Assembly (NCBI GenBank): GCA_003240795.1
Contig: QFNK01000010.1
Coordinates: forward strand, 1 to 16,740
Reading direction: 5' to 3'
Source: Micavibrio aeruginosavorus
GTDB taxonomy: Bacteria; Pseudomonadota; Alphaproteobacteria; Micavibrionales; Micavibrionaceae
Length of the DNA: 16,740 nt
The notes under the pieces are model-generated. The model worked only from the letters and a program-made list of their open reading frames with translations. It made no database searches and had not been told where the DNA came from. Positions 14,753 to 16,740 of this stretch are shown here, one piece after another. Position 1 is the first letter of the stretch. Each line of letters opens with the position of its first letter. Position numbers and translations under genes: made by a program.

Positions 14753-16018
14753 TTACACTTCGAGGATCAGTCTTTGCGGATCTTCAAGCGCCTGCTTGAT
14801 ACGGACGAGGAAGCTGACCGCCTCCTTGCCGTCGATGATGCGGTGGTCGTAGGACAGCGCGAGATACATGACCGGACGCGCCTTGATCGAACCGTCAGGC
14901 ATAACGACCGGACGCTGCACGATGTTGTGCATGCCGAGGATACCGCTCTGCGGGGTGTTCAGGATCGGCGTGGAAAGCATGGAGCCGAACGTGCCGCCGT
15001 TCGTGATTGTGAACGTGCCGCCTTTCATCTCATCCATTGTCACTTTACCATCACGTGCGCGAAGGCCGACATCGGCGATGTCTTTTTCGATCTGCGCCAT
15101 GTTCTTGCTGTCGCAGTCCTTGACGACCGGAACGATAAGACCCTGCGGCGTCGATACGGCGATCCCGAGATCGTAGTAGTTTTTGTAGATGATCTCATCA
15201 CCGGAAATCTCTGCGTTTACCGCCGGGAATTCCTTCAGCGCGTTGACGGCGGCCTTCACGAAGAAGGACATGAAGCCGAGTTTCACCTTGTATTTCTTCT
15301 CGAACGCATCCTTGTACTGGCTACGCATTTCCATGACGGCGGTCATATCGACTTCGTTAAACGTCGTCAGCATCGCAGCCGTGTTCTGCGCTTCCTTCAG
15401 GCGTTTTGCAATCGACTGGCGCAGGCGTGTCATCTTCACGCGCTCTTCACGCGGGCCGGCTTCACGCGGTGCGGAGGCCGTTCCGGCGGGCGCGCCCATC
15501 GGCGGCGGAGATTGCTTAACGGCGCCGCCTTCCATGTGGTTGATGACATCGCCTTTCGTCACGCGGCCATCGCGGCCCGTGCCGGAAACATCGGCGGCAT
15601 TGATATTGTTGTCGGCCATCATCTTGTTGGCAGCAGGACCGTTGCGGCCTTCGGCCTCGGCAGGCGTTGCATTGGATGTGACGGGCGTCGGCGCGGACTG
15701 AACAGCGACAGCAGGCGCAGGCGCGGCAGGAGCCGGAGCGACAGGGTCGGATTTCGCGCCGCCCTTGCCGTCATTCGCGGCAACACCGGCACCGATTTCA
15801 CCGAGGATCGCGCCAACACCCACGTTGGAGCCTTCCGGCGCAATGATGCGGGAGATGACACCGGCGCTCGGCGCGTTGACCTCGAGCGTGACCTTGTCCG
15901 TTTCCAGCTCGACAATCGTCTCATCGGCGGCGACAGAGTCCCCTTCTTTCTTCAACCATTTGGCAACGGTTGCTTCGGATACGGATTCACCAAGGGTGGG
16001 AACTTTGATTTCTGCCAT
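14753..16018 (-). CDS. odhB: Dihydrolipoyllysine succinyltransferase, E2 of 2-oxoglutarate dehydrogenase
   Basis: 421 residues, family order intact. The lipoyl domain (1-77) has the attachment Lys42 in ETDKVTLEV. An Ala/Pro-rich linker (about 78-126) is followed by a peripheral-subunit-binding domain (about 127-162, NKMMADNNINAADVSGTGRDG), a second linker and the catalytic domain (about 190-421) ending in SYDHRIIDG with His392 and Asp396. A single lipoyl domain and the opening MAEIKVPTLGESVSEATV identify the succinyltransferase (SucB/OdhB) rather than pyruvate dehydrogenase E2. AAGAGA upstream of the ATG at 16018 is an acceptable ribosome site. The E1 gene (odhA/sucA) is not in the window. 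lpdA lies on the same strand beyond four inserted genes. It ends at a strong terminator. Confidence 0.97.
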   Translation of the reverse strand: MAEIKVPTLGESVSEATVAKWLKKEGDSVAADETIVELETDKVTLEVNAPSAGVISRIIAPEGSNVGVGAILGEIGAGVAANDGKGGAKSDPVAPAPAAPAPAVAVQSAPTPVTSNATPAEAEGRNGPAANKMMADNNINAADVSGTGRDGRVTKGDVINHMEGGAVKQSPPPMGAPAGTASAPREAGPREERVKMTRLRQSIAKRLKEAQNTAAMLTTFNEVDMTAVMEMRSQYKDAFEKKYKVKLGFMSFFVKAAVNALKEFPAVNAEISGDEIIYKNYYDLGIAVSTPQGLIVPVVKDCDSKNMAQIEKDIADVGLRARDGKVTMDEMKGGTFTITNGGTFGSMLSTPILNTPQSGILGMHNIVQRPVVMPDGSIKARPVMYLALSYDHRIIDGKEAVSFLVRIKQALEDPQRLILEV

Positions 16019-16107
16019 TTTTGTCTCTTCAAAAGCTGGGTTTTATGTTGCCCTAACATGGCGCGTAGCGCGGGCAAGGTCAAGCCTTTAGCAAGAGTTT
16101 AAGGCAG

Positions 16108-16734
16108 TTATGGCGCTTTCGGCTCCTGCCCGGCTTTTCGCTCGCGCCGCTGCTGGACGGCCATTCGCGCCTTATGAATATTTTCGATATTCACAGGAAC
16201 AACCTGACGCCCGTCCGTCACTTTGATGTTCAGGCGGTGATAGGTGCTGTTCGGATATTCGCACTTCTTGTAACGCACCTCGCCCATGACAAGATACGTG
16301 TCTGGAGCGAGCATGGAATGACGGTCATGCGTATTGTTCCGCTCGTCGATATAGATTGCAAACTGCACATAGGCTTTTTTCCCGCGTGCGTCCTTGCCGA
16401 TTTCGATGCGGTCGATCGGTGCCTGCGGAACCTTGTGAAAACTTTTCTTGCCGCCTTCCGCTTTTTGCAGGCGCGGAAACGGGTCATGATAGGCGTTTGT
16501 TGTCACTTCAACGGCGGCGAACAAGGGCTCACTTCCCGCTTTGTGCGCCTCGAGCCTTTGCACCAGATCCAGCAAGCGGCCCCGCTTGCCCGCGCGGATA
16601 AAGAACTGTTCCCACGTGACGGCATTGTTCTGGAAGACGACCCTGCTGTCCGCAATACGCGCCGTGTCGGCCTTCAGGAGGAATTTGAGAATATCGTCGG
16701 CCTTGCGGATCACGAAGATTTCGCGGTCGCGCAT
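16108..16734 (-). CDS. Uncharacterised 208-aa protein, possibly cut by the window edge
   Basis: No family recognised. A basic protein with a Lys/Arg-rich C-terminus, mixed alpha/beta composition in the middle and no visible signal peptide or membrane segment. The frame stays open to the window edge (two more codons read KD), and only a poorly spaced AAGG precedes the ATG at 16734, so the true start may lie outside. It ends 89 bases before odhB on the same strand without an intervening terminator, so cotranscription with odhB is possible. That gap shows only TTGACC (16078-16083, - strand) with no convincing -10 partner. Function unknown. Confidence 0.65.
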   Translation of the reverse strand: MRDREIFVIRKADDILKFLLKADTARIADSRVVFQNNAVTWEQFFIRAGKRGRLLDLVQRLEAHKAGSEPLFAAVEVTTNAYHDPFPRLQKAEGGKKSFHKVPQAPIDRIEIGKDARGKKAYVQFAIYIDERNNTHDRHSMLAPDTYLVMGEVRYKKCEYPNSTYHRLNIKVTDGRQVVPVNIENIHKARMAVQQRRERKAGQEPKAP

Positions 16735-16740
16735 ATCCTT

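Noticed and set aside
16053..16083. TTGACC with TGTTAG on the - strand as an odhB promoter
   Set aside because: A 19-base spacer and a weak -10 make it unconvincing.
14747..16102. 451-codon open frame on the + strand opposite odhB
   Set aside because: It is the antisense shadow of odhB; the product is a His/Arg/Asp-rich low-complexity string with no domain, and odhB on the other strand is beyond doubt.

Overview
The window reads as a chromosomal stretch of an alphaproteobacterium. The grounds are the central housekeeping run (priA, a TalC/Fsa-type transaldolase, a DUF484 gene, xerC, then lpdA and odhB), whose neighbourhood is typical of Alphaproteobacteria, and alphaproteobacterial-looking proteins such as the adenosine-kinase-like PfkB enzyme. 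Several uncharacterised genes and Cys-rich secreted proteins suggest a less-studied lineage. A Micavibrio-like predatory or epibiotic bacterium is my guess from the overall flavour and is not demonstrated. No tRNA, rRNA, CRISPR array, transposase or phage integrase was seen; the only tyrosine recombinase is the housekeeping Xer protein.

Left part (1-2814, + strand): the 3' part of a gene for a surface or fibre protein with about 18 hexapeptide repeats and a Cys-containing tip-like C-terminus. A clean terminator follows, then a secreted protein with 40 mature cysteines and two tandem thrombospondin-type-1-like modules, then a second terminator. These look like cell-surface or adhesion functions and sit where other alphaproteobacteria carry unrelated genes beside priA.

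Middle (2827-10774): priA (-) diverges from an unknown 202-aa gene and the transaldolase gene (+). A bidirectional terminator separates these from an unknown 184-aa gene (-). Divergent from that runs a tight operon of DUF484, a new 68-aa ORF, xerC and a DUF1428 gene, with ATGA stop/start overlaps at both joints of the first three. lpdA (-) ends 5 bp from the DUF1428 gene.

Right part (10940-16740): four + strand genes lie between lpdA and odhB, both on the - strand. They are a 398-aa unknown protein behind a plausible sigma70-type promoter, an adenosine-kinase-like PfkB kinase, a two-domain cytidine/dCMP-deaminase-like protein whose second domain appears to have lost its zinc site, and a P-loop kinase of the zeta-toxin/AAA_33 type. 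The last three overlap and look translationally coupled. I infer a nucleoside or nucleotide salvage or modification module, substrate unknown. A strong bidirectional terminator then separates this cassette from odhB. An unknown gene, possibly cut by the window edge, lies upstream of odhB.

The most novel-looking items are the kinase / pseudo-duplicated deaminase / zeta-like kinase operon with its 398-aa leader gene, and the TSP1-like secreted protein next to the hexapeptide-repeat fibre protein.
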